This document shows positions 34,029-42,247 of a stretch of 45,263 nt of DNA, in pieces (positions within the stretch are counted from its first letter, which is position 1; each line of letters begins with the position of its first letter). A program made the translations under genes and the position numbers. The stretch lies in contig JAEWGX010000121.1 of the NCBI GenBank assembly GCA_023388075.1, forward strand, positions 1 through 45,263. The letters are read 5' to 3'. Under the pieces are notes generated by a model. The model was given only the letters and a program-made list of their open reading frames with translations, was not told the origin of the DNA and ran no database searches. The DNA comes from Pseudomonadota bacterium (lineage in GTDB: Bacteria; Pseudomonadota; Gammaproteobacteria; Burkholderiales; Burkholderiaceae_E).

Positions 34029-34982
34029 ATGCCGCCGCCCCGCAGCGTCCGCCCCATCAGCCTCGCCAACCTGCGCGGCTTCGAGGCCTCGGCGCGCCTG
34101 CTCAGCTTCACCCTGGCGGCCGAAGAGCTCCACCTGACTCAGTCCTCCATCTCCCGGCAGATCCGTTCGCTCGAGGCGCAGGTCGGCAAGCCACTCTTTC
34201 GCCGCCGCATCCGGCATCTGGAGCTGACCGCCGCGGGCCAGCGGCTCTACCGCGTGGTCCATGCGAGCCTCGCCGACATCGACCGGACGGTATCGGACCT
34301 GCGCGGCACGCGGCAGCGCAAGCGGATCACGCTGACCACCTTCGCGTCGTTCGCCTCGCTCATGCTGGTGCCGCGGCTCGCCGACTTCGCCGAGCAGTAT
34401 CCTGACATCGACATCCGCATCGATGCGGCCGACGAGGTGCGGGACCTGGAGGCCGACGGGATCGACGTCGCCATCCGGTTCTGTCCCGATTCACGGGCGC
34501 CGCGCGAGGCGATCCGCCTGCTCGACGAGCAGCTCACGCCGGCGCTGAGTCCGGTGCTGCTTGCCCGCGCCGGTCCGTTCCGGCGGCCGCGCGACGTGAC
34601 ACGGACCACGCTGCTCGTCCAGGATCACGCCGGACCGTACGACGAGTTCCAGAGCTGGCACGCCTGGTTCGCCCATCACGGCCTGCCCATGCCGGCGGAC
34701 GTCCCCACCATCTCGTTCAACTTCACCTACCAGGCGGTGGAGGCGGCGGTCCGTGGCCAAGGGGTGATGCTGGCCCCGGTGGTCTACATCCGCGATCACG
34801 TGGCGCGCAACGAGCTCGTCTGTCCGTTCGAGGCGAGGATGTCCTCGCCCCACGGCTACTATCTGGTCACCAACCGCATGTCGGCAAACCTGCCCCATGT
34901 CGCAGCCTTCACCCGTTGGCTGGTCGAGATGCTTCGGCCGCACGAGCCCGCCGAGCCGGCCCGCGAGCCGGTGTCGGCCTGA
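34029..34982 (+). CDS. LysR-family transcriptional regulator (GcvA-like)
   Basis: A 317-residue regulator. The winged helix-turn-helix occupies about residues 8-66, with LRGFEASARLLSFTLAAEEL followed by the recognition region HLTQSSISRQIRSLEAQVGKPL. The rest is the two-lobed effector-binding domain beginning RITLTTFASFASLMLVPRLADF. The pattern is closest to the GcvA/AmpR group. ATG 34029 is preferred because ATG 34014 lies inside the palindrome, but five extra residues are possible; neither has a clear Shine-Dalgarno. The target could be the divergent 98-residue gene, itself, or distant genes. Confidence 0.9.
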   Translation: MPPPRSVRPISLANLRGFEASARLLSFTLAAEELHLTQSSISRQIRSLEAQVGKPLFRRRIRHLELTAAGQRLYRVVHASLADIDRTVSDLRGTRQRKRITLTTFASFASLMLVPRLADFAEQYPDIDIRIDAADEVRDLEADGIDVAIRFCPDSRAPREAIRLLDEQLTPALSPVLLARAGPFRRPRDVTRTTLLVQDHAGPYDEFQSWHAWFAHHGLPMPADVPTISFNFTYQAVEAAVRGQGVMLAPVVYIRDHVARNELVCPFEARMSSPHGYYLVTNRMSANLPHVAAFTRWLVEMLRPHEPAEPAREPVSA

Positions 34983-35062
34983 CCGCGCCGAAGCCGCAGC
35001 CAGCCTTCCGCCCACCGCGCCCCGGAGCCCTCGGGCACCGGCGCGCCATTGACAGGAATTCC

Positions 35063-36088
35063 ATGCCAATCGCCGCCGACACCCAGAACATGGCCCTCTT
35101 CTGCGATTTCGAGAACATCGCGCTGGGGGTGCGCGAGGCGCGCTACGACCAGTTCGACATCGGCCGGATCCTGGAGCGCCTGCTGCTCAAGGGCAGCATC
35201 GTGGTCAAGAAGGCCTACTGCGACTGGGATCGCTACAAGGATTTCAAGGCGGCGATGCACCAGGCGTCGTTCGAGATGATCGAGATCCCGCACGTGCGCA
35301 TGTCCGGCAAGAACTCGGCCGATATCCGGATGGTGGTGGACGCGCTGGACCTCTGCTACACCAAGTCCCATGTCGACACCTTCGTGATCATCAGCGGCGA
35401 TTCCGACTTCTCTCCGCTGGTGAGCAAGCTGCGCGAGAACAACAAGACGGTGATCGGAGTCGGCGTGAAGAACTCCACGTCGGACCTGCTGATCGCCAAC
35501 TGCGACGAATTCATCTTCTACGACGACCTGGTGCGCACGCAGCGCGGCCGAAGCGCCGTCGCCGCGAAGAGCCGCCCCGCCGAGCGCCGCAAGGCATCCA
35601 CGACCGCGGCGGGCAGAAACGGCAAGGACCCTGCCAAGGAAGGGAAGGACGCGGGCAAGGATGCCAAGGATGCGGGCAAGGACGGCCGAAAGGAAGCCAA
35701 GCCTGGGGGGACCGACCGCGGCGGCAAGGCGCCGGCCGGCGCCACCGGCCCGGTGGCCGTTGATTCCGAACCGCTCGCGCCCGACGAGGCCGTCATCGAA
35801 CCGATCGGCGCAAGCGCCGAGTCGAGCGCGGAGGTCGAGGACCGCGCGGCGCGCGGCCTGGAGCTGATCGTGGAGACGCTCGATGCGCTGCTGGAGGAAC
35901 GAGGCGAGGACGAGCGGATCTGGGGCTCGATGATCAAGCAGACGCTGAAGCGGCGCAATCCGGGCTTCAACGAGCTCTACTACGGCTACAAGTCGTTCAA
36001 CCGCATGCTGGAGGATGCCCGGGACCGCGGGCTGCTCCAGATCGAGCAGGACGACAAGTCGGGCGGCTACGTGGTCCGGGCGGTGTAG
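35063..36088 (+). CDS. NYN-domain (PIN-like) nuclease with C-terminal OST-HTH/LOTUS domain
   Basis: A 341-residue protein. The N-terminal NYN domain has ALFCDFENIALG (Asp15), an internal NSADIRMVVDAL (Asp87) and the metal-binding ISGDSDFSPLV (Asp113, Asp115), the acidic set expected for a PIN-like RNase. Residues about 185-225 are a Lys/Asp/Gly/Ala-rich linker with GKD repeats. The C-terminal about 75 residues (ETLDALLEERGEDERIWG to SGGYVVRAV) match the OST-HTH/LOTUS RNA-binding winged helix. The ATG at 35063 follows CAGGA. RNA cleavage or surveillance is the likely role. The same domain pair occurs in animal RNA regulators such as MARF1. Confidence 0.9.
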   Translation: MPIAADTQNMALFCDFENIALGVREARYDQFDIGRILERLLLKGSIVVKKAYCDWDRYKDFKAAMHQASFEMIEIPHVRMSGKNSADIRMVVDALDLCYTKSHVDTFVIISGDSDFSPLVSKLRENNKTVIGVGVKNSTSDLLIANCDEFIFYDDLVRTQRGRSAVAAKSRPAERRKASTTAAGRNGKDPAKEGKDAGKDAKDAGKDGRKEAKPGGTDRGGKAPAGATGPVAVDSEPLAPDEAVIEPIGASAESSAEVEDRAARGLELIVETLDALLEERGEDERIWGSMIKQTLKRRNPGFNELYYGYKSFNRMLEDARDRGLLQIEQDDKSGGYVVRAV

Positions 36089-36106
36089 CCGCCGACGTTT
36101 CCAACG

Positions 36107-36712
36107 CTAGTAGCGGTACCGCAACCCGACCGAGGTGAGCCCGATGGTCTGGTCACCGGGCGCGAACTCGAACTTGTGGCGCTCGTACTCGGCAGTGACC
36201 TCGAGCTGGTTGGTGAGCTTGTAGCCCAGGCCGATGCCGTAGCTGAGGCCGAAGCCCTTCTCGGAGCCGGTGCGCACTCCCGCCGCGTTCGTGTCGGTAT
36301 CCGTCCAGCCGTAGGTGGTGCCGATCTTGCCGAAGGCGGTGAAGGCCGGCGACACGGGCAGGCTGCCCACCAGGCTGATGTTCAGGCCCTGCGCCTTCTG
36401 GCGTCCGCCCGCGAAGCTGATCCGCCCCATGTTGAGGTAGCCCACCTCGGCGCTGAACGTCTCGTTGGCGGCGCCGCCCGCCACCAGCTTGAAGGCGGTA
36501 CGGTCGTCGTCGCAGCTCAGCCCGGGGACGCAATCGGGATCGAACTTCGCCTGTCCGATCGAGAGGCCGACATAACCCTGGCTGCCTGCCGCGGCTTCGC
36601 CCCAGCGAAGCTGCGCCTGCGCCGTCCCGGCGACGGCTACCGCTGCCACCAGGAGCGTGAGGCGCACGGCACGGGAGGCGCCGATCAGGCTGTGGTGGGC
36701 TCGGTTCGACAT
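36107..36712 (-). CDS. Outer-membrane beta-barrel protein
   Basis: A 201-residue protein with a Sec signal peptide (hydrophobic core LTLLVAAVAVAG, cleavage after AQA at 31-33) and alternating strands ending in the C-terminal aromatic signature VGLRYRY recognised by the BAM machinery. Motifs GYVGLSIGQAKFD, KIGTTYGWTDTD and LEVTAEYERHKF are typical of eight-stranded OmpA/OmpW-like or PagL-size barrels. A Cys pair (CVPGLSC) may form a disulfide in an extracellular loop. The gene start lies inside the 3' end of glgC (28-base overlap on the same strand), so it may be co-transcribed. Confidence 0.88.
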   Translation of the reverse strand: MSNRAHHSLIGASRAVRLTLLVAAVAVAGTAQAQLRWGEAAAGSQGYVGLSIGQAKFDPDCVPGLSCDDDRTAFKLVAGGAANETFSAEVGYLNMGRISFAGGRQKAQGLNISLVGSLPVSPAFTAFGKIGTTYGWTDTDTNAAGVRTGSEKGFGLSYGIGLGYKLTNQLEVTAEYERHKFEFAPGDQTIGLTSVGLRYRY

Positions 36713-38064
36713 GGATCACTCCTCTCTTCAATTGACTCGAGGCCCGATGATGACCCCGACCGGGCGCCGCGCGCAAACCGAGGGGGTTCCCAGCCAAGCG
36801 CTTTGGCCGCGGCGAGCGCCGGCAGGGCTGGCAGCGCAGGCAGCCGGATGTCGGGGGCGGCCGGCACGCGATCGGGCTGAGCGGGAAACGCCCCGCGCGG
36901 AATCACGACGACGCCGCCCGCGCTCATGGGCCAGCGGCCGGCGTCGGCGGCCGGATCGAATCCGACCTCGAGGCCGTTCGGCAGCCAGTTGCCCGCATCC
37001 ACGATGACGTTGCGCAGGCGGCAGCGCGCCCCGATCCGGGTGTCCTCGGCCACGATGCAGCGAGAGAGGGAAGCGCCCGGTCCGACCTCCACGCCCGAGC
37101 GCAGGACGGTATCGACCAGCTCGGCGCCGATCCCGATCCGGGCGCCGTCGCACGCGACGCCCGGCATCGCTTCCGGGAAGCTGGCGGGCTGCTGGCAATG
37201 GATCGGCCAGCGCGGATCGCCGAGGTAGAACGGCGGCGCCTGGGCGAACATGTCCATGTGGGCCGCGAAGTACGCATCGATGGTGCCCACGTCGCGCCAG
37301 TAGGGCCGCTGCGGCGCGCTGGCGAGGCGGTCGGTGCCGAAATCGTAGGCCATGAGCCGGTGCGTGCTCAGCAGCCGCGGCAGCAGGTCGCGGCCGAAGT
37401 CGACCCCGCCCGCGGCATGCGTGGCGTCGAGCGCCTCCAGGAGCACCTGCGGGTCGAACAGATAGTTCCCCATGGACACGAGCGAGAGGCCGGGGCGACC
37501 GGGGATCTCGGCCGGATGCGCCGGCTTCTCCTCGAAGTGGCGGATGCGGTCGGCGCCATCCACGCCGAGCACGCCGAATGCATGGGCCTCCGAGACCGGT
37601 ACCGGGATCGCCGAGACCGAAACGTCCGCGCGACAGGCGAGATGAAACGCGACCATCTCGCCCACGTCCATGCGATAGACGTGGTCGGCGCTGAATACCG
37701 CGACCAGGTCGGGCGCGAATGCGCGGATCTGCTCGCGGTGGCAACGGACCGCGTCCGCTGTCCCGCGATAGAGCGGGTACCTCCCGGCACCGCCCACGCG
37801 GGCGTTGACGCGGACGGCGCCGTCGGCCCGATCGGCGCCCCAGTTGCGGCGCAGGTGCTGCAACAGCGTCTGCGGCTCGTACTGCAGCAGGACCTCGACG
37901 GCCGTGATGCCCGAATTGCGCAGGTTGCTGAGCGCGAAGTCCACCAGGCGGTGGCGCGCGTGAAACGGGGCGGCCGGCTTGGCCACATGGGTGGTCAGCG
38001 GCGCGAGCCGTTTTCCCTCCCCCCCTGCAAGCACGAACGCGAGCACCCTGGTAGTTTTTTCCAT
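36685..38064 (-). CDS. glgC: Glucose-1-phosphate adenylyltransferase
   Basis: A 459-residue enzyme making ADP-glucose from ATP and glucose-1-phosphate for glycogen. It has the nucleotide-binding AFVLAGGEGKRLAPLT with AKPAAPF, DFALSNLRNSGI, YRGTADAV, FSADHVYRMD, HFEEKPAHP and GNYLFDP, followed by a left-handed beta-helix (IGAELVDTVLRSGVEVGPGA). It is somewhat longer than the usual 420 or so residues because of a Pro/Ala/Ser-rich C-terminal extension of about 55 residues, and that extension overlaps the start of the outer-membrane gene. No other glycogen genes are in the window. The ATG at 38064 is preceded by an AGGGA site. Confidence 0.92.
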   Translation of the reverse strand: MEKTTRVLAFVLAGGEGKRLAPLTTHVAKPAAPFHARHRLVDFALSNLRNSGITAVEVLLQYEPQTLLQHLRRNWGADRADGAVRVNARVGGAGRYPLYRGTADAVRCHREQIRAFAPDLVAVFSADHVYRMDVGEMVAFHLACRADVSVSAIPVPVSEAHAFGVLGVDGADRIRHFEEKPAHPAEIPGRPGLSLVSMGNYLFDPQVLLEALDATHAAGGVDFGRDLLPRLLSTHRLMAYDFGTDRLASAPQRPYWRDVGTIDAYFAAHMDMFAQAPPFYLGDPRWPIHCQQPASFPEAMPGVACDGARIGIGAELVDTVLRSGVEVGPGASLSRCIVAEDTRIGARCRLRNVIVDAGNWLPNGLEVGFDPAADAGRWPMSAGGVVVIPRGAFPAQPDRVPAAPDIRLPALPALPALAAAKALGWEPPRFARGARSGSSSGLESIEERSDPCRTEPTTA

Positions 38065-38168
38065 CGGTTGTCCCTGCACCGGTTGTTATCGGGCCTGTAC
38101 GGCCGCGCGCTCTGTCACCTGCGTCCTGGCGGGGCGAAAAGGCAATCGACGTGCCCAATTTCGTTATT

Positions 38169-38222
38169 GTTCATAATGTCGAACCACGGTTCTTGATGCA
38201 GAACAAGCCTTCGGCCTAGAAT
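38169..38222 (+). promoter_or_regulatory. tauD-type gene promoter with two GTTC-N8-GAAC operators (predicted IclR sites)
   Basis: Two palindromes, GTTC-N8-GAAC, lie at 38169-38184 and 38189-38204, exactly 20 bases apart. A sigma-70 promoter overlaps: TTGATG (38193-38198) inside the second palindrome, an 18-base spacer, and TAGAAT (38217-38222, 5 of 6 to consensus). The 54-base segment aligns without gaps to the segment upstream of the Bug gene at 39893-39946 (36 of 54 identical by hand count). Confidence 0.75.
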
Positions 38223-38248
38223 GAACGGCAATCCGCATCGGGGCGTTC

Positions 38249-39076
38249 ATGAAAGTTCGGAGAATCGCCGGCGCCTTGGGCGCCGAAATATCTGGCGTCG
38301 ATCTCTCCCGGGATCTCTCCAGCGCGCTGGCGGCGGAGATCCGCCAGGTGCTGCTGGACAACCTGGTCGTCTTCTTCCGGGACCAGGCGCTCACGCCCGC
38401 GCAGTTCCTGGAATTCGCGTCGCGCATGGGCGAGCCGGTGGAGTACCCGTTCGTCAACGGGCTGCCCGGGTTCCCGCACGTGATCGAGGTGAAGAAGCTG
38501 GAGCACGAGGTGACCAACTTCGGCGGCATCTGGCACTCGGATACCACCTACCTGGACGAGCCGCCGATGGGCTCGATGCTGCTCGCGCGGGAAGTGCCGC
38601 CCTATGGCGGAGACACCCTCTTCGCGAACCAGTACCTTGCCTACGAGACCCTGTCGGACACCATGAAGCAGCTGCTCGACGGATTGGTGGGGATCAGCAG
38701 CTCAGCGAAGGCGGATGTGTCCAAGACCCGGGAGGACCGCATCCGCACCGACGGGCGTGGCGGCGAAGCAAGCCGCGGTTATCTGGCCGAGCATCCGCTG
38801 GTCCGCACCCATCCGGAGACCGGTCGCAAGGCGCTCTTCGTGAACGTGGCCCACACGGCGGGGATCAAGGGGATGACCGACGCGGAGAGCGCCCCCCTCC
38901 TGGAGTTCCTGTTCCGTCACCAGGTCAAGCCGGAGTTCACCTGCCGTTTCGCCTGGGAGGTCGGGTCGATCGCTTTCTGGGACAACCGTTGCGCCCAGCA
39001 CAATCCGGTCAACGACTACCACGGCTTTCGCCGTGTGATGCACCGGATCACCCTGCGCGGCGACCGTCCCCGCTGA
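38249..39076 (+). CDS. TauD/TfdA-family Fe(II)/2-oxoglutarate dioxygenase
   Basis: A 275-residue non-haem iron dioxygenase that couples 2-oxoglutarate decarboxylation to hydroxylation of a substrate; TfdA cleaves phenoxyacetates this way and TauD taurine. The facial triad is visible: WHSDTTYLD gives His96 and Asp98, and the distal His251 is in CAQHNPVNDYHGF, followed by the Arg-containing RVMHRITLRGD that binds 2-oxoglutarate. The start ATG at 38249 begins the conserved N-terminus (RRIAGALGAEISGVDL). The gene has its own promoter with IclR-type operators. Its 3' end overlaps the 3' end of the convergent iclR-type gene by 29 bases. The substrate is not evident; neighbouring receptors suggest an organic acid. 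Confidence 0.93.
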   Translation: MKVRRIAGALGAEISGVDLSRDLSSALAAEIRQVLLDNLVVFFRDQALTPAQFLEFASRMGEPVEYPFVNGLPGFPHVIEVKKLEHEVTNFGGIWHSDTTYLDEPPMGSMLLAREVPPYGGDTLFANQYLAYETLSDTMKQLLDGLVGISSSAKADVSKTREDRIRTDGRGGEASRGYLAEHPLVRTHPETGRKALFVNVAHTAGIKGMTDAESAPLLEFLFRHQVKPEFTCRFAWEVGSIAFWDNRCAQHNPVNDYHGFRRVMHRITLRGDRPR

Positions 39077-39851
39077 CCCGCCCGGTCGACGACGCACCGA
39101 CCATCGATCCGGCCTGCCCGGCCAGGTCACTGCAGGCCGCGACCAGCCGACGGGCGAAATCGTCCAGCCCGGCCTCCATCCGGTGGCGGGGCCCGGCCAC
39201 CGCTATCGCGAGCGTCTCGCCGTCGATCACCAGCGTGGCGGCCACTGCCCAGACGTCCGCGACGTTCTCGCCGCGGGTCACGTACCAGCCGCGCTTGCGT
39301 CCCTTGACCAGGTCGCCGTGCAGCGCCTTGCGGTCGACCAGGGTGGCGCCGGTAACGGCAGGCAGCTCCAGGCGATCCAGCAGCGCTCGCAGGTCCGCGT
39401 CGCGCAGCCCGCCCAGGAGCGCCTTGCCGATCGCGCTCGAGTGCAGCGGCTTGCGCTCGCCCGGGCCGGCGGAGTAGCGGATCGGATTGGGGCCTTCGAT
39501 CACCTGCAGATAGACGACCCCATCGCCCTGGCGCTTGCCGAAGATCACCGTCTCGCCGGTGGCGTCGCGCAGCGCCTCCAGCGACGGGGTGGCCAGCTCG
39601 ATGAACGGATCGTGGGCCAGGATCTCCCGGGCGAGGTCGTGCAGGCGCCGCGTCGGATAGAGCGAACGCGGACGACTGAGGCCGTAGAGGTAGCCCTGCT
39701 CCACCAGCGTGCCGACGATGGCGTGACAGCTGCTCTTCGGCGCCCCGATCGAGCGCGACAGCTCCGTGAGCGACAGGGGACGGCGCGCCGCCGCGAACGC
39801 CTCGATCATCGCGAGCGCCCGCTCCACTGCCGTCACCGCCGACTTCGCCAT
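39048..39851 (-). CDS. IclR-family transcriptional regulator
   Basis: A 267-residue regulator: N-terminal winged helix-turn-helix (about residues 5-65, AVERALAMIEAFAAARRPL then LTELSRSIGAPKSSCHAIVG) and the C-terminal GAF-like effector domain (GETVIFGKRQGDGVVYLQVI, LHSSAIGKALLGGL, GWYVTRGENVADVWAVAATL). ATG 39851 follows GGGAGGA at ideal spacing; the preceding GTG is less likely. It is divergent from the Bug gene and converges on the dioxygenase gene. Pairs of GTTC-N8-GAAC palindromes upstream of both the Bug and dioxygenase genes are its predicted operators; IclR proteins of aromatic catabolism (PcaR, PobR) recognise similar GTTC...GAAC/GCAC sites. Confidence 0.92.
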   Translation of the reverse strand: MAKSAVTAVERALAMIEAFAAARRPLSLTELSRSIGAPKSSCHAIVGTLVEQGYLYGLSRPRSLYPTRRLHDLAREILAHDPFIELATPSLEALRDATGETVIFGKRQGDGVVYLQVIEGPNPIRYSAGPGERKPLHSSAIGKALLGGLRDADLRALLDRLELPAVTGATLVDRKALHGDLVKGRKRGWYVTRGENVADVWAVAATLVIDGETLAIAVAGPRHRMEAGLDDFARRLVAACSDLAGQAGSMVGASSTGRVSGDGRRAG

Positions 39852-39892
39852 CACAGGTCCTCCCGCCGCCCATTGTAGGCGGCTTGGTCTCC

Positions 39893-39946
39893 GTTCAGAA
39901 TATCGAACGCCGGTTCCTTTCTTCGAATGCGCTGTCGGGCTAGCAT
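39893..39946 (+). promoter_or_regulatory. Bug-gene promoter with paired IclR-type operators
   Basis: GTTC-N8-GAAC at 39893-39908 and GTTC-N8-GAAT at 39913-39928, again 20 bases apart, with the candidate -10 TAGCAT (39941-39946) 28 bases from the start of the second palindrome, exactly as in the dioxygenase promoter. The -35 region is poor. The site lies between the divergent iclR and Bug genes, so it may also control iclR itself. Confidence 0.7.
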
Positions 39947-39979
39947 CGTGGCGGAATCCACCAACGAGGAGGAGAAACG

Positions 39980-40948
39980 ATGAAGCGACGGACGTTGGGC
40001 AAGCTCTGCGTGCTTGCCGTGATGCTGGGCGGCGCCATGGGCGCGGGCGCGCAGGAGTACCCCAACCGGACGGTGAAGATCATCGTGCCCCAGACGCCGG
40101 GCGGCGCCTCCGACACCCTGGCGCGGATCATCGGCCAGAAGCTGAGCGACAAATGGGGCCAGCCCGTGGTGATCGAGAACCGGGCGGGCGCCGGCGGCAA
40201 CGTCGGCACCGAGGTGGTCGCGAGCTCGCCCGCCGACGGCTACACGCTGCTGATGAGCTACGTCGGCACCCAGGCGATCAACGGTTCGCTCTACAAGAGC
40301 CTGCCGTTCGACCCCGACAAGGATTTCGCGCCGGTGGCCACGCTCGCCACCCTGCCCTTCGTCGTGGTGAGCCGGCCCGACGCCGCATTCAAGACCGTGC
40401 CCGAGCTCGTGGAGGCGGCGAAGAAATCGCGGATGACCTACGGATCGGCCGGCAACGGCTCCGTCAACCACCTCCTGGGCGAGATGTTCAACAAGGCGGC
40501 GGGCGTCAAGCTGGTCCACATCCCCTACCGCGGCGCGGCCCCGGCCATGACCGACCTCATGGGCGGCCAGATCGACGTGGTCTTCACCAGCCTGCCCTCC
40601 GTGGCCGGATCGCTCAAGGCCGGCAAGCTGCGGGCGATCGCGGTGACCAGCGCCAAGCGCGCCGCCGCCTTCGACCAGATCCCCACCATCGCGGAGGCGG
40701 GCTTCGCCGGCTTCGACGTGAGCCCGTGGTTCGGTCTGCTGGCTCCGGCGCGCACGCCGCCGGCCATCGTCGCGAAGGTCAACGCCGACGTCAACGCGCT
40801 GCTGAAGACCAGGGAGGTGGCGGAGAGCTTCGCGGCGCAGGGGGCCGAACCCTACCTGACCGCGCCGGCCGAGTTCACCAAGGTGCTCCGGTCGGACATC
40901 GAGAAATGGGGCCGCGTGGTGAAGGAGTCGGGTGCGAGCCTGGATTGA
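39980..40948 (+). CDS. Bug/TctC-family periplasmic solute receptor
   Basis: A 322-residue receptor with a Sec signal peptide (cleavage about residue 24, AGA-QE). Family motifs include IIVPQTPGGASDTLARIIGQ, IENRAGAGG, HIPYRGAAPAMTDLMGGQ and FGLLAPARTPPAIVAKVN. GAGGAGGAG precedes the ATG. It is adjacent to and divergent from the iclR gene and shares its operator arrangement with the dioxygenase gene, so the receptor probably binds the dioxygenase substrate or inducer. No TctA/TctB permease is present; the TRAP genes downstream belong to a different transporter class. Confidence 0.93.
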   Translation: MKRRTLGKLCVLAVMLGGAMGAGAQEYPNRTVKIIVPQTPGGASDTLARIIGQKLSDKWGQPVVIENRAGAGGNVGTEVVASSPADGYTLLMSYVGTQAINGSLYKSLPFDPDKDFAPVATLATLPFVVVSRPDAAFKTVPELVEAAKKSRMTYGSAGNGSVNHLLGEMFNKAAGVKLVHIPYRGAAPAMTDLMGGQIDVVFTSLPSVAGSLKAGKLRAIAVTSAKRAAAFDQIPTIAEAGFAGFDVSPWFGLLAPARTPPAIVAKVNADVNALLKTREVAESFAAQGAEPYLTAPAEFTKVLRSDIEKWGRVVKESGASLD

Positions 40949-41086
40949 CCGGACGCGGGCGCCCTGCGCTTCGATTTGTTCCAATTTCTGCATCTCGCGA
41001 TAGGCAAGCGGCCCGCCGCGCGTCAAGGCTGGCCGCCGCGCCTCCCTGTCTGCTATTTTCGAAGCTCGGCACAGGCCGGCAACGGA

Positions 41087-41105
41087 ATCGACCATCCAGG
41101 TCGAT
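41087..41105. promoter_or_regulatory. Perfect inverted repeat upstream of the TRAP genes
   Basis: ATCGACC (41087-41093) and GGTCGAT (41099-41105) enclose a 5-base centre, ATCCA. The site lies in the 183-base gap between the Bug and TRAP receptor genes, 27 bases before the start codon, just upstream of the ribosome site. It could be an operator or a leader hairpin. It does not resemble the GTTC-N8-GAAC sites. Confidence 0.5.
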
Positions 41106-41131
41106 CCACAAGCAAGAAATCGGAGGGACGG

Positions 41132-42247
41132 ATGAGACTTACCTGGTTGGCTAGGGCTGCTGCCGCATTGACGCTGGCAGCCGCTGCGACCGCAGCACCG
41201 GCGCAGCAGAACTTCAAGATGCGCGTCCAGACGGCAGTACCGTCGGCAAGCATCTACTTCGAGCTGCTCAAGCGTTTCGGTGACCGCGTGGACAAGATGT
41301 CCAACGGCCGCCTCAAGATGGAGATGCTGCCGGACGGCGCCATCGTGCCCGCGTTCGAGATCCTCGATGCCGTGGACAACGGCATCGTGGAAGCGGGTTA
41401 CGCCTGGACCCACTACTGGTCCGGGAAGAACCCGGCCGCCGGGCTCTTCTCCAACCCCATGGCCGGCGCCGGCGTCGGACTCGACCAGCTGTCCCACGTG
41501 GCGTGGCTCTTCGAAGGCGGCGGCTACGACCTGGCCCGCAAGCTCTACAAGGACGTGCTCAAGGTCAACGTGGAACCCGTCTTCGTCCAGCCCATGGGGC
41601 CCGATCCGCTCGGCTGGTTCAAGTCCGAGATCAAGAGCACCGAGGACTTCAAGAAGATGAAGTACCGCTCGCCACCCGGCATCACCGGCGAGATCTTCAA
41701 GGAGATGGGCGTCGCGGCGGTGGCACTGCCGGGCGGCGAGATCGTGCCGGCGGCCCAGCGTGGCACCATCGACGCGGCCGAATGGATCGGCCCGGCAGAC
41801 GACCTCAACCTCGGCCTGCAGACCGTGTGGAAGAACTACTACCTGCAGGGGCTGCACCAGTCCACCGACATCGGCGAGGTCATCATCAACCAGGACTACT
41901 GGAAGAAGCTGCCGGACGACCTCAAGGCGATCGTGCACACCGCGGCCATGGCCTCCATCGCGGAGACCTACACCTTCAACGTCTATCGCAACGCCCAGGC
42001 CGTCGTGAAGCTGCGCGAGGAGTTCAAGGTGAACATCCGCGACACGCCCAAGGACTTCTTCCCCGAGTTCGTCCGGGCGACCAACGTCGTGCTGGATCGC
42101 TATGCCGGCAGGGACGCCTTCTTCAAGCAGGTCCTGGACTCCCAGCGCAACTTCGCGCAGGTCGTGGTGCCGTACTGGACCAAGATCCTGGACCTCTATT
42201 CCCAGCTGGGCAACGCGGCGCTCGATAGCGGCGCGGTGAAGAAGTAG
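41132..42247 (+). CDS. dctP: TRAP transporter periplasmic receptor (DctP; TakP-like)
   Basis: A 371-residue receptor of a tripartite ATP-independent transporter. Signal peptide to about residue 24 (APA-QQ). Mature motifs RVQTAVPSASIYFELLKRFGDRV, LPDGAIVPAFEILDAV, GGEIVPAAQRGTIDAAEWIGPADDL and FKSEIKSTEDFKKMKYR place it with the TakP/FcbT-like receptors for keto acids or aromatic carboxylates, which often bind ligand with a cation. The ATG follows CGGAGGGA. It is followed by the small and large TRAP membrane subunits. Uptake is driven by the sodium or proton gradient. Confidence 0.93.
   Translation: MRLTWLARAAAALTLAAAATAAPAQQNFKMRVQTAVPSASIYFELLKRFGDRVDKMSNGRLKMEMLPDGAIVPAFEILDAVDNGIVEAGYAWTHYWSGKNPAAGLFSNPMAGAGVGLDQLSHVAWLFEGGGYDLARKLYKDVLKVNVEPVFVQPMGPDPLGWFKSEIKSTEDFKKMKYRSPPGITGEIFKEMGVAAVALPGGEIVPAAQRGTIDAAEWIGPADDLNLGLQTVWKNYYLQGLHQSTDIGEVIINQDYWKKLPDDLKAIVHTAAMASIAETYTFNVYRNAQAVVKLREEFKVNIRDTPKDFFPEFVRATNVVLDRYAGRDAFFKQVLDSQRNFAQVVVPYWTKILDLYSQLGNAALDSGAVKK

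Noticed and set aside
40976..40993. A third IclR-type site (GTTC-N8-GCAT) upstream of the TRAP genes
   Set aside because: Two of four bases of the right arm differ and there is no partner palindrome 20 bases away as in the two convincing promoters.
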